From the NCBI GenBank assembly GCA_937896665.1, contig CALBNS010000036.1, positions 1-30,445 of the forward strand: a DNA stretch of 30,445 nt, read 5' to 3'. A program made the translations under genes and the position numbers. Below, one piece after another: positions 8,020-13,732 of the stretch. The DNA is from an uncultured Clostridia bacterium. GTDB lineage: Bacteria; Bacillota; Clostridia; Lachnospirales; Lachnospiraceae. The number at the start of each line of letters is the position of its first letter. Positions within the stretch are counted from its first letter, which is position 1. The notes beneath the pieces are model-generated. The model made no database searches. It saw only the letters and a program-made list of their open reading frames with translations, and was not told where the DNA came from.

Positions 8020-9687
8020 TTATTTCAAATACCATTTTGCATACCTATTTTTTCCTTTAACATCCACGATATCTTCCCTTTTCATTGCTTGCAAAAGATT
8101 GGATACTTTCTTAGATTTCTGCTCATCATTAAGAACTTCTGGTAGAGCTTTTTCCAACACTTCCATTAATTCCTGTTTGCTTGCTTCTCCCATCGATTCC
8201 AAAGCCTTAATAATCAACTGCTTGCAAATATCATCATCTAATCCTTTATTACGGACATAGGCTGCCTTTTGACCTACAATATCAGCCACTTTAAATGACA
8301 CAAAAACATTCGGATATCGACCTTCTATTAATCCACGTTTCTTTAAAGACTTAAAGCTTTCTTTTGAAATCACTTCATGTTTTTGAACCTGATCCAGCAA
8401 GAATACAGTCCTCATATTCAAATCTGCATCTGAATATAAAAGCTGCGTATAATTCTTGTCCAAAATTTTCCCATAAACTGTAACTTTAACTCTATTTATT
8501 GTATTTAAATCATACGTCGGCAATGGGAAACACTTATCTCTCTGTATCTGATACATCATAGGAATCCCCATTGAATTTGTATCAATCATATATAAGTTCA
8601 CCATAGCATTACACAAGAATACATTTCTATAATAAGGCGGCTTATAACCTGGTTCCAATGCTTGCTCTATTGTTTCTGGAATAAAAGCACCTTCATTGAT
8701 AAAAACCAGTTTATCTTCAAATTCTTCCACATTAATTTTTCCACGTAAACGATAATCCTGATGTGCAATACAGTTATTAATAATCTCTTTTATCAGTTCT
8801 GGTTCATACTGATCTACTTCATCTGGAAACAAAGTCTGCTGACCAGCAATATAGCGATACTTTACGTTTCTTATTCTGGAATACACTTTATCTACCGCTA
8901 AAAGCATCGGCATGTCAAAATGTTCATATGCCTTAACCGAGTTATCCGCATTGTATAGGGTCCATGTAATTCTAGGAATAAACCCGTCAAAATAATGTGC
9001 CGATTCACTATTTCCTAATAAAAGCAATGCCGTTCTAGTAATTTTCCCTTTAATAGTAATTCCTGCTTTATTTAAAACCTCAACATCTGATAACTTATTT
9101 AAAACTTCCTGAGCCTTCTTCCTATCGCTTTGACGTTTTGAGAATAATTCTCTGGCTCTCTTAATTGCCTCTGAATCCAAATCTTCCATTGATGCATCTT
9201 CTACAATTTCTTTTGACCAATCCATACCTATTTGACTTCTAATCAAGTCAACTTTATTCATTGGCAATGGACACACTGATTCATGTTCTCTCGCATAAGC
9301 AGCTCCTTGCCAAGTTGTAGGAATACCTCTAATTGCAGGTGGAATCTGAAATACTATGACACGACATTTCTCCGTAGTCAATTCATAGATTTCCATAAAA
9401 GTTAATCTTTCATTTGTTCCATTGACAATTTCCTTCTTTAAACTCTGTAAACTTCCTTGCTTTCTGAATTCTGTACCGACATATTTTTTGTCATCAGAAA
9501 TCCCAAATATTAACCACGCTTCTTGAAATCCACGAATATTTGCTTCATTACTAAGCGCAGAAAAATATTTTCCAATATCATTAAATGAGTAATTACTTCT
9601 GGCCTCTTTAAATTCTACAACTTCACTTTCAAAGTCATTTATCATCTGTACAATCTTCTCTTTTAACTGGCTATCTGTATAAATCAT
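8020..9687 (-). CDS. AlbA_2 (Schlafen-like) domain protein with GHKL-type ATPase domain
   Basis: A 555-residue protein of the group often labelled ATP-dependent DNA helicase-related or RNA-binding. An AlbA_2 domain occupies about residues 12-130 (EVVEFKEARSNYSFNDIGKY and YFSALSNEA are characteristic). A GHKL ATPase-like region follows at about 290-380, with EIINNCIAHQDYRLRGKI as the N-box and FINEGAFIP as a following loop. The C-terminal 130 residues look like winged-helix segments (SKESFKSLKKRGLIEGRYPN). The ATG at 9687 is chosen because GGCGGAG lies just before it; an upstream ATG at 9705 has none. Such proteins are common passengers on mobile elements, and some are thought to act in regulation or defence; the role here is unknown. 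It is first in an operon with the 100-aa protein and the recombinase. Confidence 0.85.
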   Translation of the reverse strand: MIYTDSQLKEKIVQMINDFESEVVEFKEARSNYSFNDIGKYFSALSNEANIRGFQEAWLIFGISDDKKYVGTEFRKQGSLQSLKKEIVNGTNERLTFMEIYELTTEKCRVIVFQIPPAIRGIPTTWQGAAYAREHESVCPLPMNKVDLIRSQIGMDWSKEIVEDASMEDLDSEAIKRARELFSKRQSDRKKAQEVLNKLSDVEVLNKAGITIKGKITRTALLLLGNSESAHYFDGFIPRITWTLYNADNSVKAYEHFDMPMLLAVDKVYSRIRNVKYRYIAGQQTLFPDEVDQYEPELIKEIINNCIAHQDYRLRGKINVEEFEDKLVFINEGAFIPETIEQALEPGYKPPYYRNVFLCNAMVNLYMIDTNSMGIPMMYQIQRDKCFPLPTYDLNTINRVKVTVYGKILDKNYTQLLYSDADLNMRTVFLLDQVQKHEVISKESFKSLKKRGLIEGRYPNVFVSFKVADIVGQKAAYVRNKGLDDDICKQLIIKALESMGEASKQELMEVLEKALPEVLNDEQKSKKVSNLLQAMKREDIVDVKGKNRYAKWYLK

Positions 9688-9709
9688 ATTACTCCGCCTT
9701 TCCATTTCG

Positions 9710-9782
9710 TCTATGACTAAATTCTATGACTAATCAATGACTTTCTATGACTAATTTTATCTAATTTTTAGTCATAGCACAA
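9710..9782 (-). promoter_or_regulatory. Promoter with repeated CTATGACTAA operator, element operon
   Basis: CTATGACTAA occurs exactly at 9711-9720, 9724-9733 and 9745-9754, with a partial copy (AATGACT) at 9736-9742 and one inverted copy at 9768-9777. The ATGAC cores on the plus strand start at 9713, 9726, 9737 and 9747, close to one helical turn apart. On the minus strand a TTGTGC -35 (9777-9782) and TAAAAT -10 (9754-9759) with a 17-base spacer overlap these repeats. A protein binding them would cover the promoter and the start region of the ATPase - 100-aa protein - recombinase operon. Confidence 0.6.
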
Positions 9783-9831
9783 GCGAACAAAATATAAACT
9801 CTCAATAAAATTAGGACACTCAACATATCTT

Positions 9832-10008
9832 CTATGCCGAGTGCCCCATATCACATTCTTTACCATCAGGAAGCTGCTCCGCAGCCTCCTGAACAGCCGT
9901 CTCAACCTTCTTAGCATTTGCTTCAAGAAAAACTTTAAGTAGAATATCAGCGGTTACTTCCGCTGTATTCGGATTATGAAATCGATAATTTAACTTCTGT
10001 TTTTTCAC
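9832..10008 (-). CDS. 58-residue conserved small protein (NYRFHNPN type), element copy
   Basis: A short frame from GTG at 10008 encodes KLNYRFHNPNTAEVTAD followed by an amphipathic helix ending EAAEQLPDG. A second, diverged copy exists at 15105-15272 (55 residues) with the same NYRFHNPN core and the same helical pattern (VFxEANxxKVExAxQEAAExL). Conservation of the protein despite many base changes shows that the frame is real. I do not know the function. An in-frame ending DAPL just upstream overlaps its start as GTGA. A GAGGCGGA sequence may serve as ribosome site. Confidence 0.65.
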   Translation of the reverse strand: MKKQKLNYRFHNPNTAEVTADILLKVFLEANAKKVETAVQEAAEQLPDGKECDMGHSA

Positions 10009-10042
10009 AGCGGAGCATCCGCCTCTTTCTTCTCATTTTGCC

Positions 10043-10085
10043 TTTGTCCAATACTATGAAAATCTTCCTTGAAATAGTCCTAAAA
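10043..10085 (-). repeat. 43-bp conserved block upstream of the small-protein gene, copy A
   Basis: This block, starting CTTTGTCCAATACTATGAAA on the plus strand, matches 15303-15345 at 39 of 43 positions. In both places it lies just upstream of a NYRFHNPN small-protein gene on the minus strand. The small genes themselves are more diverged, so the block is under its own constraint: a regulatory leader, a recombination site, or the end of a lost upstream gene (one frame reads GLFQ-RFS-stop in both). Confidence 0.6.
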
Positions 10086-10178
10086 TTCTAAACCTCCATC
10101 AAGTTAAAGTATGAGCCAGTCAAAGGGATATCTCCTGTAAACCACCCTTGTATTCTAACAATGTACTGTCCATACGTT

Positions 10179-10256
10179 TTACACAAAGCATGAAATTATA
10201 ATAACTGCAATAATCACAACTAATGCAATTAATAATTTAACTATATTACTCTTCAT
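10179..10256 (-). CDS. 25-residue hydrophobic membrane peptide
   Basis: MKSNIVKLLIALVVIIAVII followed by ISCFV and a stop: a short basic N-terminus and one strongly hydrophobic helix covering almost the whole peptide. GGAGAGC lies 5-11 bases before the ATG. The start overlaps the end of the broken gene at 10246 by 11 bases, as in a coupled pair. It could be a small membrane protein or type-I-toxin-like peptide. No antisense RNA promoter was identified, so a toxin role is only a possibility. Confidence 0.4.
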   Translation of the reverse strand: MKSNIVKLLIALVVIIAVIIISCFV

Positions 10257-10502
10257 CTATTTGCTCTCCTTCGTTCAGTGTTTTAGGTTTATCTAACCAT
10301 TCTACCGTATATTGTTTTCCTGATTGTTCGCCAATTGTCACAACATATTGTTCTAATAATTTCTGCGCATTCTCATATGCTTGTTTTTTATAGCCTTATC
10401 GTTATTTGCTGATTCTTCCATCTCTGCTTGTGCATCTGCATTTACCCTTATTTAACCCATATTTCGACTACGCCTCAACATCATATAGTCCTGAAATTCT
10501 TC
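10246..10502 (-). pseudogene. Frameshifted remnant of an unknown element gene
   Basis: The 3' part encodes KKQAYENAQKLLEQYVVTIG, then EQSGKQYTVEWLDKPKT and NEGEQIDEE-stop. Upstream, NADAQAEMEESANNDKAIK reads on in another frame; the two join if one A is added to the run of six A near 10389. A further shift near 10445-10455 would connect EEFQDYMMLRRSRNMG. The helical C-terminal layout vaguely recalls DUF4230 proteins, but that is weak. Between this remnant and the spoIIID 5' part (10503-10620) I see no gene. Confidence 0.45.
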
Positions 10503-10636
10503 ACTATATTATTCAAGGTATACACCTTGTATCTCTTCCTAAAAACAGCCAATTATAAAACACGACTAATCTATCTTCTCCATCGAAAATCCGGTATATT
10601 CAATCCATATTTTCTCTATTTCACAATCCACACAAA

Positions 10637-10663
10637 CCGTTCCACCATGTTACTACCACATGT
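10637..10663. other. Right attachment site: element arm plus core
   Basis: The arm at 10637-10659 (plus strand begins CCGTTCCACC, ends ACTACCAC) is followed by the core ATGT at 10660-10663. Joined to the left site in a circle, the arms form a roughly 50-bp imperfect palindrome centred on the core, the geometry known for attP of large serine recombinases. Confidence 0.75.
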
Positions 10664-10773
10664 ATCGTACTTTTGCTAACTCCAAATTGTTTCGCAGTTT
10701 GTCTCACTGTCGCCTTATGTTCAATAATATAATATGCAATCTCAATCGCTCTCTCTTCGATATAATCTTTCAT
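10660..10773 (-). pseudogene. spoIIID: spoIIID, 5' part (codons 1-38), separated by an inserted element
   Basis: The ATG at 10773, preceded by AGGGG at 10779-10783, begins MKDYIEERAIEIAYYIIEHK and continues ATVRQTAKQFGVSKSTIH, the N-terminal half and helix-turn-helix of SpoIIID. At the element junction the frame leaves spoIIID and runs on as VVVTWWNGLCGL to a TGA at 10621-10623, so in the integrated state only a 50-residue truncated product can be made, cut inside the recognition helix. No stop or frameshift mars the spoIIID part. It is the first gene on this strand after the YkgJ-type gene. With the 3' part (5964-6107) it makes an 85-residue protein. Confidence 0.92.
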
Positions 10774-10774
10774 T

Positions 10775-10820
10775 AAAACCCCTGCATAGTTTGTTTTTTT
10801 ACAATCTATGCAGGGGTTTT
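10775..10820. promoter_or_regulatory. 15-bp perfect hairpin covering the spoIIID ribosome site
   Basis: AAAACCCCTGCATAG (10775-10789) and CTATGCAGGGGTTTT (10806-10820) are exact inverted copies with a 16-base loop. The right arm followed by TTTTTC is a good terminator on the plus strand. On the minus strand the 3' arm carries the AGGGG ribosome site of spoIIID, 5 bases before its ATG, so a transcript read through from the YkgJ-type gene would fold the site away and may also terminate at TTTT. Confidence 0.65.
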
Positions 10821-10831
10821 TCGTTTCATTC
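10803..10831 (-). promoter_or_regulatory. Candidate sigma-E promoter of spoIIID
   Basis: On the minus strand CATAGATT (10803-10810) resembles the sigma-E -10 consensus CATACANT, with GAATGAA (10825-10831) as a weak -35, 14 bases away. A start about seven bases after the -10 would fall in the hairpin loop, so this transcript would lack the 5' arm and leave the ribosome site free. Known biology (spoIIID is sigma-E dependent in Bacillus and Clostridium) supports looking for such a promoter here; the -35 match is poor. Confidence 0.35.
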
Positions 10832-10848
10832 TTGTATACAATATTTCC

Positions 10849-11277
10849 TTATATTTTTATCAAACTGTGCAGTCTTTCCGGTTGATCTGTATAGGGATAT
10901 TTTTTACAACTCTCTGGTCTACATTCTCCCAATTTACATTTTCCGTCTTCTCCCAGAAAATCACACGGCTTACTCCTAGTCACATATGTATTTTCTATTT
11001 CATTTTTTACAAGAAATGTATCCACAAACTGCTCCTTTGTCATATACAGATATTCAGCATCTTGCTCCAAATCTTCATTCGGAATACTTCCGCGATACAT
11101 CTTGCAGCAGTTTCTGCATCTGTCGCAGTCATAATGTTCAAATAATTCCTCATGCAGCATTTTGAATTGTTTATCTAGTTCTTCTTCATCCGCATTACAT
11201 TTTAAAAATGTACGGAATTCCATATTTTCATTTTCTTTTTTCTTCGCTTCAAATTTTACCTTTCTTGGTGCAATCAT
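10849..11277 (-). CDS. YkgJ-type Cys-cluster (zinc/iron chelate) protein, short C-terminus
   Basis: A 142-residue protein with the CxxCxxCC signature (YDCDRCRNCCKMYRG, about residues 49-63) and a second Cys set (KPCDFLGEDGKCKLGECRPESCKKYPY), the hallmark of the YkgJ family, thought to bind zinc or an iron-sulfur centre. Function is unknown. GAGGTAAGAAGT precedes the ATG. The protein ends soon after PERLHSLIKI, whereas relatives I recall continue for about 25 further residues with another conserved Cys-Pro. Its stop lies 76 bases before spoIIID, so the tail may have been lost at this junction. Confidence 0.8.
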   Translation of the reverse strand: MIAPRKVKFEAKKKENENMEFRTFLKCNADEEELDKQFKMLHEELFEHYDCDRCRNCCKMYRGSIPNEDLEQDAEYLYMTKEQFVDTFLVKNEIENTYVTRSKPCDFLGEDGKCKLGECRPESCKKYPYTDQPERLHSLIKI

Positions 11278-11292
11278 ACTTCTTACCTCTCA

Positions 11293-11880
11293 TTATCTGA
11301 AAAAATATCTCATTCTTCCAGTGCTCATCGTGTTTTTACTATTGATGAAAATCTCCGTGAATTCTTTCTGCATGACAGGTCTCTGCTCGACTGTCTTTTT
11401 CATTCTGTCACTAGTGTTGTTTCTCGTATGTTTTCCAAGATGAATAAATCCCACCTTTTCCTGCACTCTTTTTGATTTATAATTTCCATCATAATAGCCA
11501 CACCAAATCGTGGTCATCCTTAAATCTTCAAACCCATGGCGCAGCATTTCTTTTACTGCCTCTGGCATATATCCTCTACCCCAAAATGGCTTACCTAACC
11601 AATATCCCAACTCACACTCATCTTCTCGTTCTGTCATATCTGTATGACCATTTAGTTTTAATGCAATAGCTCCAATTGCTTTGCCGTTTTCCTTTTCGCA
11701 AATCGCATAACTCTCTTCACACATAAGAACATTCTTTAAGACATTCAAGCTTTCCTCTACACTCTTATGTGGAGGCCATCCCGCGATTGGTCCCACATCC
11801 GGATCCTTCGCATATTCATATAAACTTTCTGCATCTCCTTCGTCCCAAGAACGTAACACTAATCTGTCTGTATATAACAT
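11293..11880 (-). CDS. GNAT family N-acetyltransferase (RimJ/RimL type)
   Basis: A 195-residue acetyl-CoA-dependent transferase. The first strand TDRLVLRSWDEGDAESLYEY, the KAIGAIALKL strand, ELGYWLGKPFWGRGYMPEAV with the acetyl-CoA loop (FWGRGYMPE), and the NYKSKRVQEKVGF helix are standard for the RimJ/RimL branch. Substrate unknown. The last 20 residues (INSKNTMSTGRMRYFFR) form a basic tail beyond the usual domain. GGGAGAAG precedes the ATG. It lies 15 bases upstream of the YkgJ-type gene and is probably co-transcribed. Confidence 0.85.
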   Translation of the reverse strand: MLYTDRLVLRSWDEGDAESLYEYAKDPDVGPIAGWPPHKSVEESLNVLKNVLMCEESYAICEKENGKAIGAIALKLNGHTDMTEREDECELGYWLGKPFWGRGYMPEAVKEMLRHGFEDLRMTTIWCGYYDGNYKSKRVQEKVGFIHLGKHTRNNTSDRMKKTVEQRPVMQKEFTEIFINSKNTMSTGRMRYFFR

Positions 11881-11893
11881 CTCACTTCTCCCA

Positions 11894-12134
11894 CTACTTA
11901 TCTTCTATATCTGAAAACTCTGGATTTTTTACATAATTTCCATTGTTATCTCTTCTCATCTATACATATGAGCACAAATTCATCCTGCACTTTATCAAAA
12001 TTTGGAGCAACACGCCAAAAATATTCAACGGTGGAAAAATGTAAGAATCCTTCTGCATCTAGATTTCTTTGTCCCCAGTATTCCTTATTTTTTCGTTCTT
12101 CCCACGTTGATTTTTTCATACCATGTAGAATCAT
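11894..12134 (-). pseudogene. DUF952 family gene, internally deleted (copy 1)
   Basis: The 62-residue frame (ATG 12134, stop 11946) matches the first half of DUF952 proteins (MILHGMKKSTWEE, LHFSTVEYFWRVAPNF, FVLICIDE). In another frame, just after, DNNGNYVKNPEFSDIEDK matches the usual C-terminal tail and ends at 11894. The middle of the domain is missing, so an internal deletion has fused the ends out of frame. The same deletion is present in copy 2 at 15983-16217. A short product may still be made, but the domain cannot be intact. Confidence 0.7.
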
Positions 12135-12166
12135 GTTGTAATTCTCCTGTTAACATTCTGCAATAA
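11900..12166. repeat. 267-bp direct repeat, copy 1 (source copy)
   Basis: Matches 15983-16249 without gaps at 258 of 267 positions by my count. It covers the deleted DUF952 gene and the last codons of the transglutaminase-like gene. Since that gene is complete only here, this is the source and 15983-16249 the derived copy. Confidence 0.85.
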
Positions 12167-13010
12167 TCTTCCGTATAACAGATAAATTTTTCTGAATACT
12201 ATTTTTCATATTTTGATAGTATTGACTCCTGTATCTCTCCGGAATCGTACTTTCTAGATACTCTTCTCCCCATTGCTTACCATCCCAAATATGGGTTGCT
12301 TGTTTCTCGGAAAAAGAATAGTAAATATCATTTTCAATTATTCTACACATAGTGGGTGTAAAAGCTTCATCTTTTGAATAAATCATGTAATTCATAAATA
12401 TCTGATATTTATCTTTATTTTCAAACGACAGCAGATAAAATACACTCTCCAATTTATCTTCAGTTTCTATAATAACATCCTCATGAATCCATGGCGCGTA
12501 GAACAATCCTGCATACTTCTTATTTCCTCTATTAATCGCCTTATCCGTCCAGTATGCCTCTTCTTTTTTCATCTTTATTAAGAACTCATCCGTGGACAAA
12601 AGTTCATATTCTTTATGCTGACAGTCAAATCCATGCCATCGTCTATATGGCAAAGTTGCATCAATTAATACCCATGCCCCGCTATACCACACCGCTGCGC
12701 ATATATGATCCTGCGGATTATTATAGCAATCCACTCTTATATAAGCATATCTTGTCTCATAATTCAGTGCAGAAAACACGGATACCAATAAATTAGAATA
12801 ATCACCACATGTTCCAGATAACATATCTAAAACATCCAAGTCACTTCTCTGCAATGGAAAAAATGGTGCATTCAATCTGCTATATGTTATATTCACATCA
12901 AACCAATCAAATAGTGTATGCACGGTATCTACGAAATCTTTATTCTCTAGTTCCAAATCTTCAATCAGTTGTCTTATCCTTTTATCTGTTGGATGAATAT
13001 ATCTTTCCAT
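12150..13010 (-). CDS. Transglutaminase-like domain protein
   Basis: A 286-residue protein with a transglutaminase/protease-like core: Cys68 in SGTCGDYSNLLVSVFSALN, His102 in DHICAAVWYSGAWVL and Asp117 in LIDATLP form the expected catalytic triad. Residues 150-286 are not a domain I recognise. There is no signal peptide, so it should be cytoplasmic. Such proteins may act as proteases or in peptide modification; the substrate is unknown. GGAAGGAG precedes the ATG. It lies 23 bases after the RloB-like gene on the same strand and may form part of the same transcript as the defence pair, though I cannot assign it a role in that system. Confidence 0.75.
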   Translation of the reverse strand: MERYIHPTDKRIRQLIEDLELENKDFVDTVHTLFDWFDVNITYSRLNAPFFPLQRSDLDVLDMLSGTCGDYSNLLVSVFSALNYETRYAYIRVDCYNNPQDHICAAVWYSGAWVLIDATLPYRRWHGFDCQHKEYELLSTDEFLIKMKKEEAYWTDKAINRGNKKYAGLFYAPWIHEDVIIETEDKLESVFYLLSFENKDKYQIFMNYMIYSKDEAFTPTMCRIIENDIYYSFSEKQATHIWDGKQWGEEYLESTIPERYRSQYYQNMKNSIQKNLSVIRKIIAEC

Positions 13011-13033
13011 TTTTTATGTCTCCTTCCATATAT

Positions 13034-13732
13034 TTATTCAAAATAACCTTTAGTTTCCTCCGGCAAATACTTCGCCAGTTCCTCCACCAGCTCATACACC
13101 TTTGTTCCCGGTGCAATCTCCGTCGGTGTTTTACCTTGTCCATCTTTTATAATCCGCTTTGCATATCGAATTGCCAGCTTCGGATTCCCTTTTTTCATCA
13201 GAATATCGAAAATATCATCCAAATTTTTCTCATACTTTCCAATACCAAGCTCTCTAAACTTATCATTTAGAAACGCACTATACTCTTTCCGATGATTGTT
13301 CGCCGTATAATATGCAAAATGCAAAAGGAACCAAAATTCAATACATTCATTACTCCATGCAGTATGATACTGAAGTTCAGTATTTTCTTTATTTAACTGC
13401 TCTGCCCGGTTCACAACTCCTTTGAAATCACTTGCCGGAAAACTATCTTTATCATAGACACACCAGATTTGTCCTTTCTGGATTTTGTTCTCTTTTACAT
13501 ATTTTTCCGCCATTCCAATCACTCGCATTGTTTCTGCCTGACATGGCTCAATTTCTATCAAAACCATATCACGATAAATTGTATTTTCTTCTATCAGCTT
13601 TTTAAAACCTTGGAAATATTTTGGCTCAGTTGCCTGTCCTTCACAGAAAATGTAATATCTATACCGCTTCATTTCCAAATATTCTTTGCGACGCTTTTTT
13701 CTCCATGTATCTGTTCTGGCTTTTTTAGGCAT
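13034..13732 (-). CDS. RloB/AbiLii-like protein, effector partner of an AAA ATPase
   Basis: A 232-residue protein of the RloB family. An Arg/Lys-rich N-terminus is followed by YYIFCEGQATEPKYFQGFKK (about residues 26-45) and by WCVYDKDSFP (about 90-100), acidic motifs that resemble Toprim-like metal-binding sites; SNECIEFWFLLHF is another family block. RloB proteins pair with an upstream ATPase in RloAB and AbiL phage-defence systems, where the RloB part is thought to be the toxic effector. Here the start overlaps the ATPase stop by 8 bases, so translation is coupled. Pairing and motifs make the assignment firm at family level; activity is not shown. Confidence 0.85.
   Translation of the reverse strand: MPKKARTDTWRKKRRKEYLEMKRYRYYIFCEGQATEPKYFQGFKKLIEENTIYRDMVLIEIEPCQAETMRVIGMAEKYVKENKIQKGQIWCVYDKDSFPASDFKGVVNRAEQLNKENTELQYHTAWSNECIEFWFLLHFAYYTANNHRKEYSAFLNDKFRELGIGKYEKNLDDIFDILMKKGNPKLAIRYAKRIIKDGQGKTPTEIAPGTKVYELVEELAKYLPEETKGYFE

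Larger units (their letters stand above)
6108..10663 (-). mobile_element. 4,552-bp serine-recombinase element inserted in spoIIID (skin-like)
   Basis: The element lies between two copies of a four-base core, plus-strand ATGT at 6108-6111 and 10660-10663. Outside the cores are the two parts of spoIIID; inside are 23-bp imperfect inverted arms (6112-6134 and 10637-10659, 17 of 23 positions matching). The large serine recombinase gene lies at the left edge and ends at the junction itself. Other contents are a 100-aa unknown protein, an AlbA_2/ATPase protein behind a repeat operator, a 58-aa conserved small protein, a 25-aa membrane peptide and a frameshifted gene remnant. There are no phage structural or conjugation genes, so it moves by site-specific recombination only or depends on another element for transfer. 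Excision would rebuild spoIIID in frame. Confidence 0.9.

Noticed and set aside
9710..9777. CRISPR array, suggested by short regular repeats
   Set aside because: Repeats are only 10 bp with 1-13 bp spacing, one is inverted, and there are no cas genes. An operator explains them better.
6108..10663. Degenerate prophage in spoIIID
   Set aside because: No capsid, tail, lysis or replication genes are present; the contents are a recombinase, an ATPase and small unknowns.
10428..10979. Plus-strand open frames of 81-92 residues around 10428-11145
   Set aside because: They lack ribosome sites and are shadows of spoIIID, the hairpin region and the YkgJ-type gene on the other strand.
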